Shown: piece by piece, positions 1-8,246 of the stretch
Layout: each line of letters opens with the position of its first letter
How positions within the stretch are numbered: position 1 is the stretch's first letter
From: Lentisphaerota bacterium
Lineage (GTDB): Bacteria; Verrucomicrobiota; Lentisphaeria; Victivallales; Victivallaceae
Assembly: GCA_015061525.1 (NCBI GenBank)
Contig: SUWK01000009.1
Span: forward strand, 1 to 56,714
Direction of reading: 5' to 3'
DNA length: 56,714 nt
Position numbers and translations under genes: made by a program
The notes under the pieces: model-generated
Told to the model about the DNA's origin: nothing
Databases searched by the model: none
What the model saw: only the letters and a program-made list of their open reading frames with translations

Positions 1-128
1 TTGCTCGCATGTAAATGCTCGCAAAGTTCATTCGCATGCGGACTGCGCGCTCGCACCCTCGCGGTGCTCGCACCCGTGCGTTGAACGTTCCACGGAGGGC
101 ATCAACCAATATCGGGAACAGAGCCTTT
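1..128. repeat. short repeat-rich stretch, CTCGCA motif
   Basis: The hexamer CTCGCA occurs four times in the first 90 bases, with a related CTCGCG between them. The GC-rich part (about 46-85) can fold back on itself because GGTGCGAG-like and CTCGCACC-like words alternate. No reading frame or RNA gene is visible. It could be a REP-like element or the remains of an intergenic array cut by the window edge. It lies downstream of the minus-strand nucleotidyltransferase gene, where a terminator would be expected, but no hairpin with a T-run is seen. Confidence 0.35.
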
Positions 129-626
129 TTATTTCGTCAAAGTTGAAGAAATCTTCTCGACGATATTGGTTGTGGAAAAACCGGAAACGAACGGCATGAA
201 TACGATTTCCGTATTTCCGTCAAGTAATGCCGCTCTTTCCCCGGCATCCAGTGTTTCGATCGTATAATCTCCGGCTTTTGCATATATATCCGGCTGAAGC
301 GCAGCAAGTTCCCGATCACAGCGTGAACTGTTGAAAATCACCACCCGGCTAACCGATTCCAAAGCAGCAAGCAAATATGCCCGGTCAGCTTCGGAAACTA
401 TCGGACGGCTGTCGCCTTTCAACGCTTTTACTGAAGCATCAGAATTTATCAACACCAGCAATTCATCGCCAAGTTTTGCTGCCTCAAGCAGATACGATGC
501 ATGTCCGCGGTGTACCAGATCAAAACATCCGTTGGTCACCACCAGACGCTTTCCTGCACAACGGAGTTCTTTTCGCCATATAACAGCCTCCTCCAAAGAA
601 AGCAGGCATTTTTCCGGATCTTTCAT
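129..626 (-). CDS. rfaE2: D-glycero-beta-D-manno-heptose 1-phosphate adenylyltransferase-like protein
   Basis: Single-domain cytidylyltransferase-fold protein of about 165 residues. The N-terminal motif NGCFDLVHRGHASYL contains the HxGH nucleotide-binding signature (HRGH), and the C-terminal STTNIVEKI matches the STTxII element of RfaE domain II. The family transfers AMP to heptose 1-phosphate in ADP-heptose synthesis for lipopolysaccharide, in the cytoplasm. No RfaE domain I kinase is fused, so the kinase must be elsewhere. Start: a GTG at 629 precedes it, but the ATG at 626 overlaps the upstream dCMP deaminase stop by one base (TGATG), indicating translational coupling, so the ATG is preferred. 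Last gene of the aroE-pilD-deaminase-rfaE2 run. Family assignment is firm; the exact sugar substrate is inferred. Confidence 0.87.
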   Translation of the reverse strand: MKDPEKCLLSLEEAVIWRKELRCAGKRLVVTNGCFDLVHRGHASYLLEAAKLGDELLVLINSDASVKALKGDSRPIVSEADRAYLLAALESVSRVVIFNSSRCDRELAALQPDIYAKAGDYTIETLDAGERAALLDGNTEIVFMPFVSGFSTTNIVEKISSTLTK

Positions 627-1102
627 CACTTAAATGCCTCCTCGTCCACACTGCGCACAGCAACCCCGGCTTCACGCAGCAGTTTCATGGAAACATCATC
701 TATTGTATAATGCTGATGGTAAACCACCTCCACAATTCCGGCATTGATTATCATCTTGGCACAAAGCAAACACGGACTGAATGTGGTGTAAAGCGTAGCC
801 CCTTTCAACCGGATTCCGTTATATGCCGCCTGCACAATAGCATTTTCCTCGGCATGACTGCAAAGACACTGCCCCAATCCTTCTCCACTCGGCACATCAG
901 AGTTGCAGCGTGGACAACCGCCGTCGGAACAGTTTTTTATTCCGCGCGGAGTACCATTGTATCCGGTGGATATGATTTGCCGATCTCGCACGACCACCGC
1001 CGCCACCTGACGGCGGCTGCAGTTGCTCCGGCTCGCCGCCACATGAGCAATATCCATGAAATAGCGATCCCAAGAGGGCCTGACTCTTTTTTCATTTGCC
1101 AT
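626..1102 (-). CDS. dCMP deaminase family protein (ComE operon protein 2-like)
   Basis: Zinc-dependent cytidine/deoxycytidylate deaminase of about 158 residues. CSHAEENAI carries the zinc His and proton-shuttle Glu, and SPCLLCAKMI carries the PCxxC zinc cysteines. The extra Cys/His-rich insert (CSDGGCPRCN) is typical of dCMP deaminases, which make dUMP for dTTP synthesis. Start: an in-frame TTG lies six bases upstream, but the ATG at 1102 has GGAG eight bases ahead and is chosen. The gene sits between prepilin peptidase and rfaE2 on the minus strand and overlaps the latter by one base. Confidence 0.92.
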   Translation of the reverse strand: MANEKRVRPSWDRYFMDIAHVAASRSNCSRRQVAAVVVRDRQIISTGYNGTPRGIKNCSDGGCPRCNSDVPSGEGLGQCLCSHAEENAIVQAAYNGIRLKGATLYTTFSPCLLCAKMIINAGIVEVVYHQHYTIDDVSMKLLREAGVAVRSVDEEAFK

Positions 1103-1117
1103 GATCAAATCTCCGTT

Positions 1118-1990
1118 TTATAACTGTACAAATAACTTCAAATAAAAATCCAATATCTGCCGGTCAAAAAATATCCACACCAGTGCCGCCAGAAAAATAA
1201 ACGGCACAAATGCCAGTTTAGCGGAAAAACTGCGCTTGACCACTATTCCCCACAACGCTCCGGCCCATGAACCGGCAAGCAGAGCAAAAAGCGTTCCCGG
1301 CAAACCGATAAGCATACCGCAAAGGGCAAGAAATTTCACATCCCCCATCCCGACAACATCTTTGCCGGTAAACATTTTGCCAAATTCGGCAAATAAAAAC
1401 AGAAACCATCCGGCAATCAGTCCGGCGGCTAAAGAATATGCAGCTCCCCCAAAATGGTCTGCCGTTCCCCACGCTTCCGGCAAAGCAAACGCTGTCAGCA
1501 AAGCGAACACCATTCCGGAATACGTCAGTTTATCCGGAACCACCCGGAAACGGATATCTGTCATACTGCATGAAACACCGAAAAATATCAACAGAACCCT
1601 TCCCGGAATAATCTGTGCAAGCTGATTGCTCAAACCGGTTTTCAACACCACCAGCGTCACCAGCACTCCGGTAACAAGCTCCACCCAGAAATACATTGAC
1701 GAATACGGTGTCCGGCAACTGCGGCATCTGCCGCGCAAAATCAGATAACTTGCAACCGGAATATTGTCATACCACTTTATCGGCGCACCGCAAACTGTAC
1801 AGTGACTTGCCGCTTTTGAAAGTGACTCCCCCCGTGGTATCCGCCAGATGCAGACATTGAGAAAACTGCCGATACATGCACCGAACGCGAAAATCCAGAA
1901 AAGCACAAAAATCGCCACTGCCGGATAGATAAATCCATAAACAGTGAACCAGTTTTGATTTGACAAATGATACAACTGCGACCAATCCAT
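1118..1990 (-). CDS. pilD: prepilin peptidase (A24 family, type IV leader peptidase/methylase)
   Basis: Polytopic membrane aspartic protease of 290 residues that cleaves the leader of type IV pilin-like and type II secretion pseudopilins. It has a hydrophobic start with the GSFLNVCIWRIPRG motif, a zinc-type four-cysteine loop (C64, C67, C89, C92), the first catalytic Asp in a TDIRFRVVPD context (about D145) and the GMGD motif (about 214-217). This is a full-length bifunctional type with the N-methylation domain. A pseudopilin substrate is encoded near 53 kb in the same window. It lies just downstream of aroE (gap of 5 bases) and is probably cotranscribed. Confidence 0.94.
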   Translation of the reverse strand: MDWSQLYHLSNQNWFTVYGFIYPAVAIFVLFWIFAFGACIGSFLNVCIWRIPRGESLSKAASHCTVCGAPIKWYDNIPVASYLILRGRCRSCRTPYSSMYFWVELVTGVLVTLVVLKTGLSNQLAQIIPGRVLLIFFGVSCSMTDIRFRVVPDKLTYSGMVFALLTAFALPEAWGTADHFGGAAYSLAAGLIAGWFLFLFAEFGKMFTGKDVVGMGDVKFLALCGMLIGLPGTLFALLAGSWAGALWGIVVKRSFSAKLAFVPFIFLAALVWIFFDRQILDFYLKLFVQL

Positions 1991-1995
1991 ACGTC

Positions 1996-2835
1996 TTAAA
2001 TTCCTCCCTCATCAAAACCACGCCGCATCGCTTCTATATCAGCTTTGATCCCGGTCCACAGTTCAAAACTTGCCGCCCCCTGACGGATGAGCATCTCCTT
2101 GCCGCCGACACAGGATATCTGCAACCTGGCAGCCAGTTTCTGCAAAGCAGTCTGCCAGTAAACCGTATCAAAGATCCGCAACTTCATTTCCGGAACAAAA
2201 CATGATTCATCAAGCGGCAGCGGGTCATCATCTTTCAGTCCCAGACTGGTTGCCTGTATCAGAAAATCCGCCCTCTGAACCAGCGCTCTGCAACCTGCAG
2301 TATCGGCAGCCGGCACACACACACTTTCCAAAGCCGGATAAAACTTGCGGCACAATGAACTCAGCTCCTCCGCTTTTTTCACTGTCCGGTTGATAAAGTT
2401 GACCGCTTTTACTCCGCATCCGGCAAGATGTACCGCAGTTGCCCGTGCCGCTCCACCTGCCCCGCAGAAAAGGACAGTCTTCCCGGAAAGAGTTTCATTG
2501 AAACAATATTCCAAAGCTTTTTCCAAACCGACTCCATCTGTAGAGTCACCGGCGATCTTTCCATCCCGGATAATGAGTGTATTGACACTTCCGCATTTTT
2601 CAGCACGATCGGTCAACTCATCGGCAAGCAAAGCTGCCTGCAGTTTATGAGGCACGGTAATATTTACTCCGGCAAGATTTTTTCTGGCATATTCAAAGAA
2701 CTCAGGCAGCTCCTGAGAAGTGACATGACGCATTCCGTATGGACGCCCCATTCCGCACGCTTCAAACGCAGCATTTTGCATTCCCGGGGAACGGCTGTGT
2801 CCCACCGGATCGCCAATTACAAGATATTTTTCCAT
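1996..2835 (-). CDS. aroE: shikimate dehydrogenase
   Basis: 279-residue NADP-dependent shikimate dehydrogenase, which reduces 3-dehydroshikimate in the shikimate pathway. Substrate domain: GDPVGHSRSPGMQN at the N-terminus and GVNITVPHK with the catalytic Lys. Nucleotide domain: FCGAGGAARA glycine-rich loop followed by NRT. Length is normal. The start ATG at 2835 has only a weak GTGA-type ribosome site. A promoter is visible upstream, so aroE heads the aroE-pilD-deaminase-rfaE2 transcription unit. Confidence 0.95.
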   Translation of the reverse strand: MEKYLVIGDPVGHSRSPGMQNAAFEACGMGRPYGMRHVTSQELPEFFEYARKNLAGVNITVPHKLQAALLADELTDRAEKCGSVNTLIIRDGKIAGDSTDGVGLEKALEYCFNETLSGKTVLFCGAGGAARATAVHLAGCGVKAVNFINRTVKKAEELSSLCRKFYPALESVCVPAADTAGCRALVQRADFLIQATSLGLKDDDPLPLDESCFVPEMKLRIFDTVYWQTALQKLAARLQISCVGGKEMLIRQGAASFELWTGIKADIEAMRRGFDEGGI

Positions 2836-2876
2836 TTTTTATCACTTTTCACTGGAAATTTTGTGCTTTTGGGGTT

Positions 2877-2905
2877 AATATACATGAACATCATTTTATT
2901 CGCAA
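2877..2905 (-). promoter_or_regulatory. sigma70-type promoter for aroE
   Basis: Read on the minus strand: TTGCGA, a 17-base spacer, then TATATT, about 42 bases before the aroE ATG. It fits the pattern repeated throughout this window. Confidence 0.6.
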
Positions 2906-2945
2906 GAAGCAACAACAGATAAATTGCAATTTTTTGGAGATTTTT

Positions 2946-3512
2946 ATGAACAAATTCATACTCTTTGCGGTATCGCTCTTCGCCATGTCCCTTTTCTGCG
3001 GATGCGAATTATTCAGAGAAGCTATGGAAGAAAGCTTCTCGTCAGAGAATCCGAATGACGATGACTATGAAGCTAAATTCACCATCGGCATCTTTCAATT
3101 GATCAAATACCCGAGAGCGGAGATGCTGGAAAAAGAGATCATCACCCCCGATGGAGAAACCATATGTGTCAACTCCAATGCTCTCTTCAGCAGCAAACGT
3201 ATCCGGCAGGCACGGGCGATACCGCGCCCGGGCAATCCTGATGTCTATGACCTGGAGTTCCGGATCGACCGTATGGGCAAAACCCAGTGGATGACCCTGG
3301 AAGCTGAACGCCGGGGCAATGAACTGGTGATGATCGTGGACAACCGCTGCGTCGGAACATTTATCCCCGAAAGTTACACCCATGGCAATCAGGACTGGGT
3401 AAAAGTCCATATCGGAGTTGACGTATATACTGCACGCGGAATCGTTAAATTCGCCAAGAAAAACTATGATTTCTACAACCCGGAAGCAAAAAACTTCTTC
3501 AGCAACCTTTGA
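2946..3512 (+). CDS. small secreted lipoprotein of unknown function
   Basis: 188-residue protein starting at the ATG that follows a GGAG site by six bases. The reading frame is open further upstream, but that part is antisense to aroE. Residues 1-20 form a lipoprotein-like signal (hydrophobic run ending LFCGC, with C20 the likely lipidated residue; the lipobox is relaxed). The rest is acidic just after the cysteine, then mixed, with no motif I recognise. Its 3' end overlaps the start of ppk1 by 47 bases. Function unknown; probably anchored in a membrane facing the periplasm. Confidence 0.7.
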   Translation: MNKFILFAVSLFAMSLFCGCELFREAMEESFSSENPNDDDYEAKFTIGIFQLIKYPRAEMLEKEIITPDGETICVNSNALFSSKRIRQARAIPRPGNPDVYDLEFRIDRMGKTQWMTLEAERRGNELVMIVDNRCVGTFIPESYTHGNQDWVKVHIGVDVYTARGIVKFAKKNYDFYNPEAKNFFSNL

Positions 3513-5571
3513 TATTCCATCAAGGTTTATCAACCGGGAACTTTCATGGCTCGATTTCAACGGCAGAGTGCTGGATGAAGCCGGAATGTCCGGAAACATG
3601 ATCCTTGACCGTCTTAAATTCATTTCCATATTCAGCAGTAATCTGGATGAATTTTTCATGGTCAGGGTCGCTGGTTTGCGCCAATTGCTCAAAGCCGGTA
3701 TCATTGAAACAGATCCGGCAGGGTATACCCCGGCAGAACAATTGCAGCTGACACGCAAAAAAATATCCGTTCTTCTGAAACAGCAATATTCTCAGCTCTA
3801 CAGCGAACTGTTGCCGGAACTGGAAAAAGAAAAGATTATTTTGCATAATTTCCCGGAACTCCCGGAAAAAATCCGTCATAAACTCTGCCGCCACTTTGAA
3901 ACCGAAATCATGCCGGCATTAACACCCCTGGCAGTTGATCCGTCCCATCCTTTTCCTCTGCTCAACTCCGGCACCATTGAACTTGCTCTCAAACTCCATT
4001 TCCCCAAAAGCGGCAAGTACATAACCGCTTTTGTGGAAGTTCCGGAACTGCTGGGCCGCTTTATCAGGATCTGCGACGAAAAAAGCGAGGTTCAGGAATT
4101 CATCCTTATAGAAGAACTCATTGCCGCAAATATTCCGGCACTCTTTCCCGGTGGAGAAGTTCGTGCCATTCAACTTTTCCGCGTGACCCGGGATATGGAT
4201 TATCACATCGATCAGGATGAATCAGGTGATCTGCTCAAAGCATTGCGCAGCAAATTGAGTCAGCGCAGTTCCCGCGCCCCGGTGCGGCTGGAATTTTCAA
4301 AAAAATACTGTGACCGTTCACTGCAGAAGTATCTGGCAGATGCTCTTGATCTGGAACCGGATTTCTGCTATACTCTCCCCGGGGCTTTGCGGTTGGAACA
4401 ATTCAATCAATTGATCGATCTGGTTGACCGCGAAAATCTGCAGGAACCTCCGTGGCATCCGACGACCCCGGAGATATTTTCCGGAAAGCGTCCGGTATTT
4501 GAAGCGATCAACGAAAAGAAAAATATTCTCCTCGCCCATCCTTACCAGAGCTTTGACCCGGTTTTGAAGCTGCTGGAAGACGCTGCCGATGATCCATCGG
4601 TACTGGCGATAAAACAAACCCTTTACCGGGTCAGCGGCAACTCCCCGGTCATAAAAGCTCTGCGCCGTGCCGCGGAAAACGGCAAACAGGTCACAGTGGT
4701 CGTGGAATTGAAAGCCCGTTTCGACGAGAGCAACAATATTGCCTGGGCGGAATTGCTCGATCTTTCCGGCGCCCATGTAGTCTATGGAGTAACCGGATTG
4801 AAAGTTCACTGCAAAACTCTGCTGATAGTCAGAAAAGAAGATAAAAAACTGCGCCGTTACATCCATCTGGGCACCGGAAACTACAATGACAATACAGCCA
4901 GACTTTACACGGACTTAAGTTTATTGAGCTGTGACGAAGAACTTGCCGGTGATGCTGCGATCCTTTTCAACCTGCTCACCGGAGCCGCAGAACCGCCGGA
5001 AAAATGGGAAAAACTCTGCACCGCACCTTTTGACCTGCGTTCAAAACTTGTCGAAATGATAAAAAAAGAAACCGCTCTCGGGAAAAAAGGCAGGATAATC
5101 GCCAAAATGAACAGTTTTTCCGATCCGGAACTCATTACTCTGATCCACGAAGCTGCCGCCGAAGGAGTGGAAATTGACCTGATCGTACGTGGTATTTGCT
5201 GCTGCCGTCCGCTGCCGGGGCAGAAGAATCTGCGGATAATCAGTATAATAGACCGTTTTCTGGAACACTCAAGAATATTCTGTTTCGGATCTGAAGAAAA
5301 CATCTATTGTTCAAGTGCCGACTGGATGCCGCGCAATCTTGACCGGAGAGTGGAAACAATGTTTCCGGTAAGCGATCCGGAAAACAAAAGACTGCTCATG
5401 GAAATTCTTTGCCGCCACTTGCAGGATTACAGCAAACAGCGGCGATTACTTGCGAGCGGAAATTACACCCGACCGGCAGGAAACTTTAACAAACAGTGCC
5501 GCAGTCAGCTCAAAATATATGAATTTTTCAAAAATCAGGTATCTTTTTCAATAAAACGTCAGGGGGGATAA
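3466..5571 (+). CDS. ppk1: polyphosphate kinase 1
   Basis: About 701 residues, normal for PPK1, which reversibly polymerises the gamma phosphate of ATP into polyphosphate. Visible: FINRELSWLDFN at the N-terminal domain start (residues 21-32), the first active-site His in LKVHCK (about H448) followed by the RYIHLGTGNYN motif, and the second His in EHSRIFCFG (about H601). The ATG at 3466 is chosen because it gives the usual length. It lies inside the preceding lipoprotein gene and has only a weak purine stretch upstream, so expression may depend on translation of that gene. Confidence 0.94.
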   Translation: MISTTRKQKTSSATFDIPSRFINRELSWLDFNGRVLDEAGMSGNMILDRLKFISIFSSNLDEFFMVRVAGLRQLLKAGIIETDPAGYTPAEQLQLTRKKISVLLKQQYSQLYSELLPELEKEKIILHNFPELPEKIRHKLCRHFETEIMPALTPLAVDPSHPFPLLNSGTIELALKLHFPKSGKYITAFVEVPELLGRFIRICDEKSEVQEFILIEELIAANIPALFPGGEVRAIQLFRVTRDMDYHIDQDESGDLLKALRSKLSQRSSRAPVRLEFSKKYCDRSLQKYLADALDLEPDFCYTLPGALRLEQFNQLIDLVDRENLQEPPWHPTTPEIFSGKRPVFEAINEKKNILLAHPYQSFDPVLKLLEDAADDPSVLAIKQTLYRVSGNSPVIKALRRAAENGKQVTVVVELKARFDESNNIAWAELLDLSGAHVVYGVTGLKVHCKTLLIVRKEDKKLRRYIHLGTGNYNDNTARLYTDLSLLSCDEELAGDAAILFNLLTGAAEPPEKWEKLCTAPFDLRSKLVEMIKKETALGKKGRIIAKMNSFSDPELITLIHEAAAEGVEIDLIVRGICCCRPLPGQKNLRIISIIDRFLEHSRIFCFGSEENIYCSSADWMPRNLDRRVETMFPVSDPENKRLLMEILCRHLQDYSKQRRLLASGNYTRPAGNFNKQCRSQLKIYEFFKNQVSFSIKRQGG

Positions 5572-5718
5572 AATATTTGACAAAAAAAATACGTTACGTT
5601 CAGTAAGGGATGGGGGCTTTTTTTGTTTTATCATATTTAAAAGCAAATTGAGTCATTCGTAATTTTACAACACATAAACCAACATACAAAACAATAAAAA
5701 AGAGAGGTCAAGAAAAAA
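5572..5718. other. intergenic region between ppk1 and the symporter
   Basis: 147 bases, AT-rich. A TTGACA occurs at 5577-5582 but no matching -10 follows at 16-18 bases. A GGGGGC-T7 stretch at 5612-5624 lacks a convincing stem. The symporter has a good AGAGAGG ribosome site just before its ATG. Confidence 0.4.
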
Positions 5719-8124
5719 ATGAGTTTCATGAATTCGGCAATGTTGCTGGCTGATACAGCAACAAGATTCACAAATGTATCCATGTCATGGATCGACTGGC
5801 TGATCGTACTGATTCCGGTCTCCTTTGTTTACTACATGGGTATCCGTTCCCGCAGATATGTGCGCAGTGTCGCAGACTTTCTGTCTGCCGGCCGTGTTTG
5901 CGGCAGGTATGTCATCAACGTAGGTGATATTGCCAATGCCTTGAGCATTATCGGTCTTGTTTCCATGCTCGAAGTGAACTACAAAAGCGGATTTGCCATC
6001 ACGTTCTGGAGCAGTATGATCATCCCGTTGAGCGTTTTTTTGAGCTTGACCGGTTTCTGCAGCTACCGTTTCCGTGAAACCAAAGCAATGAGTCTTGGAC
6101 AGTTCCTGGAAATGCGCTACAGCCGCAAATTCCGTATTTTTGCAGCTACTTTGCGTACTCTGTCTGAAGTCATTGCCAACTCCATCATGCCTGCTATTGC
6201 AGCACGTTTCTTCATCTTCTTCCTTGACTGGCCGCGTTATATTGATATTTTCGGCTTCAAAGTTTCAACTTTTATGCTGATCATGGCAGTCTGCCTTTTT
6301 ATCGCCATTTCCATCATCTGCTTCGGTGGTACTCTGGCGTTGATCATCACCGACTCCATTCAAGGTATGTTGATTTATCCGTTGATGGCAGTATTCGTGA
6401 TTTACGTGCTGATCAACTTTGACTGGACAACTGAAATCGTTCCGGTAATGCAGGATCGCGTCAAAGGGCAGAGCTTCCTGAATCCGTTTGATATCAATGA
6501 GCTGCGCGATTTCAACCTCTTCAGCTTGCTCCTTATCCCGATCTTCAACAGCATTATCCACCGTGCCTCCTGGATCGGTGCCGGTTACTCTACTGCGGCA
6601 AAAACTCCGCATGAATCAAAAATGGGCGGTCTGCTCGGTTCATGGCGCAACGCTTTGAACACCATGATGTATGTACTTTTTGCAATCATGCTTATCACTC
6701 TGTTCAACCACAAAAACTTTGCCGGTGATGCGAATATCGCCCGAAAAGAACTGGCAACCAAAATCAATACCGAGCCGATGCTCAATATTTCCGATGACAT
6801 GAGAAGCCGTCTGGATAAAGTTATTGCCCGGCAGCAGCCGATCGTCCATGAAATCGGCAAAGATGCCCCATTGAGCAGCGACAACAACCTTGACACCAAG
6901 TTCCTCGAACCGGTCAAACAGGAACTCCTCAAAGGTGAAACCGGTAAAGCATATGTTGATGAAGAGGCGAGAAAAGCCGAAGGCAACGCCAACTTCCAGC
7001 AGTACCGCACCTATTTCCACCAGTTGAAGTTTGCTATCGCCATGAAAGAAATGCTGCCGGTCGGTATGATGGGACTTTTCTTCCTCATGCTGGTCATGGC
7101 AATGATCTCCACTGATGATACCCGTATCTACAGTGCCTCACTTACTTTCACTCAGGACGTTATCGTACCGCTGTGCAAGAAACCGTTGACGATGAAACAG
7201 CACGTGCTGGCGTTGCGTATCAGCTCCATTGCTGTTGGTGTGATTTTCTTCTTTGCTTCAATTTTCATGGCTCAGTTGAATTACATCAACCTTTTCGTAA
7301 CCATCATCTGCTCCATGTGGCTTGGCGGCTGCGGTCCGGTGATGCTCTTCGGTCTTTACAGTCGTGTCGGTACCACCATCGCGGCATGGACCAGTTTGCT
7401 GACCGGTATGTTCCTCTCTCTGGTTGCAATCGGCATTGACCGTAACTGGGCGGATCATATCTATCCTTTCCTCGAACGCCGCGGCTGGACCGAAGGTGTC
7501 GGCATCGTATTGGAGAAAATTTCCGATCCGCTGCCGTGGATCGAATGGAAGATGAATGCCCAGCGTTGTCCGATCAATGGATATGAGTTCTCATTCTTCA
7601 TCACCCTGTTGACGCTGTTTCTCTACATCATCGTTTCCTACGCGACCTGCAAAGAGCCGTTCAACCTGGATCGTATGCTGCACCGCGGCAAATACAATCT
7701 GGACGGCGAAAACAAAGATACCGAAAAACTCACCTTCAAAAATGCCTTGCGCAAACTTATCGGTATCACTCCGGAATATACCAAGGGCGACAAAGCCATT
7801 GCATGGGGCTTCTTCATCTACAGTTTCGTCTATCAATTCGGCATCATCTTCCTTTTGGTGCTGATCTGGAACTGCATCCCCGGCTGTGCCTGGCCGATCG
7901 AATGGTGGAGCAAATACTTCTTCATCGTTCAATTGGTAGTCCCGGGTATTCTTGCTGCTGCCACAACCTTATGGTTCGGTTACGGCGGTATCAAAGACCT
8001 GATCCAGCTTTTCCGTGACTTGGAAACCCGTACTGTAAACCATCTGGACAATGGTACTGTGGACGGACACGTTTCACTGGCGGACAAAGCCGAACTTGAA
8101 GCTGTCGAAAAGAATGAGCAGTGA
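5719..8124 (+). CDS. sodium:solute symporter family (SSS) transporter
   Basis: 801-residue multi-spanning membrane protein of the SSS family (solute uptake driven by sodium). The N-terminal membrane core shows SRRYVRSVADFLSAGR, typical of the family's first loop, and about 13 hydrophobic segments follow. A hydrophilic stretch at about residues 331-445 interrupts the core between two helices and is unusual. The C-terminal 130 residues add further membrane segments and a charged tail. The substrate cannot be read from sequence; sugars or organic acids are plausible. The gene stands alone, ended by a strong terminator. Confidence 0.88.
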   Translation: MSFMNSAMLLADTATRFTNVSMSWIDWLIVLIPVSFVYYMGIRSRRYVRSVADFLSAGRVCGRYVINVGDIANALSIIGLVSMLEVNYKSGFAITFWSSMIIPLSVFLSLTGFCSYRFRETKAMSLGQFLEMRYSRKFRIFAATLRTLSEVIANSIMPAIAARFFIFFLDWPRYIDIFGFKVSTFMLIMAVCLFIAISIICFGGTLALIITDSIQGMLIYPLMAVFVIYVLINFDWTTEIVPVMQDRVKGQSFLNPFDINELRDFNLFSLLLIPIFNSIIHRASWIGAGYSTAAKTPHESKMGGLLGSWRNALNTMMYVLFAIMLITLFNHKNFAGDANIARKELATKINTEPMLNISDDMRSRLDKVIARQQPIVHEIGKDAPLSSDNNLDTKFLEPVKQELLKGETGKAYVDEEARKAEGNANFQQYRTYFHQLKFAIAMKEMLPVGMMGLFFLMLVMAMISTDDTRIYSASLTFTQDVIVPLCKKPLTMKQHVLALRISSIAVGVIFFFASIFMAQLNYINLFVTIICSMWLGGCGPVMLFGLYSRVGTTIAAWTSLLTGMFLSLVAIGIDRNWADHIYPFLERRGWTEGVGIVLEKISDPLPWIEWKMNAQRCPINGYEFSFFITLLTLFLYIIVSYATCKEPFNLDRMLHRGKYNLDGENKDTEKLTFKNALRKLIGITPEYTKGDKAIAWGFFIYSFVYQFGIIFLLVLIWNCIPGCAWPIEWWSKYFFIVQLVVPGILAAATTLWFGYGGIKDLIQLFRDLETRTVNHLDNGTVDGHVSLADKAELEAVEKNEQ

Positions 8125-8147
8125 TCTTCCTGCAATAAATTCTCCTG

Positions 8148-8175
8148 CCGCCGGGATATTTCCCGGCGGTTTTTT
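8148..8175 (+). terminator. Rho-independent terminator of the symporter gene
   Basis: Nine-base perfect stem CCGCCGGGA / TCCCGGCGG with a four-base loop, followed by six T residues, 23 bases after the stop codon. Confidence 0.93.
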
Positions 8176-8176
8176 C

Positions 8177-8205
8177 TTGCTTTTTTTCTCTTGCAGTGGT
8201 ATATT
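8177..8205 (+). promoter_or_regulatory. promoter for lactate permease
   Basis: TTGCTT, 17-base spacer, TATATT, placed directly after the upstream terminator and about 42 bases before the permease start. Confidence 0.6.
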
Positions 8206-8246
8206 TAACTGATAACTTTTTTTGAACCAACCTGACAGAAAAAAAT

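Noticed and set aside
5577-5605. TTGACA as a promoter for the symporter gene
   Set aside because: No -10-like hexamer at 16-18 bases; the best candidate is TCAGTA.
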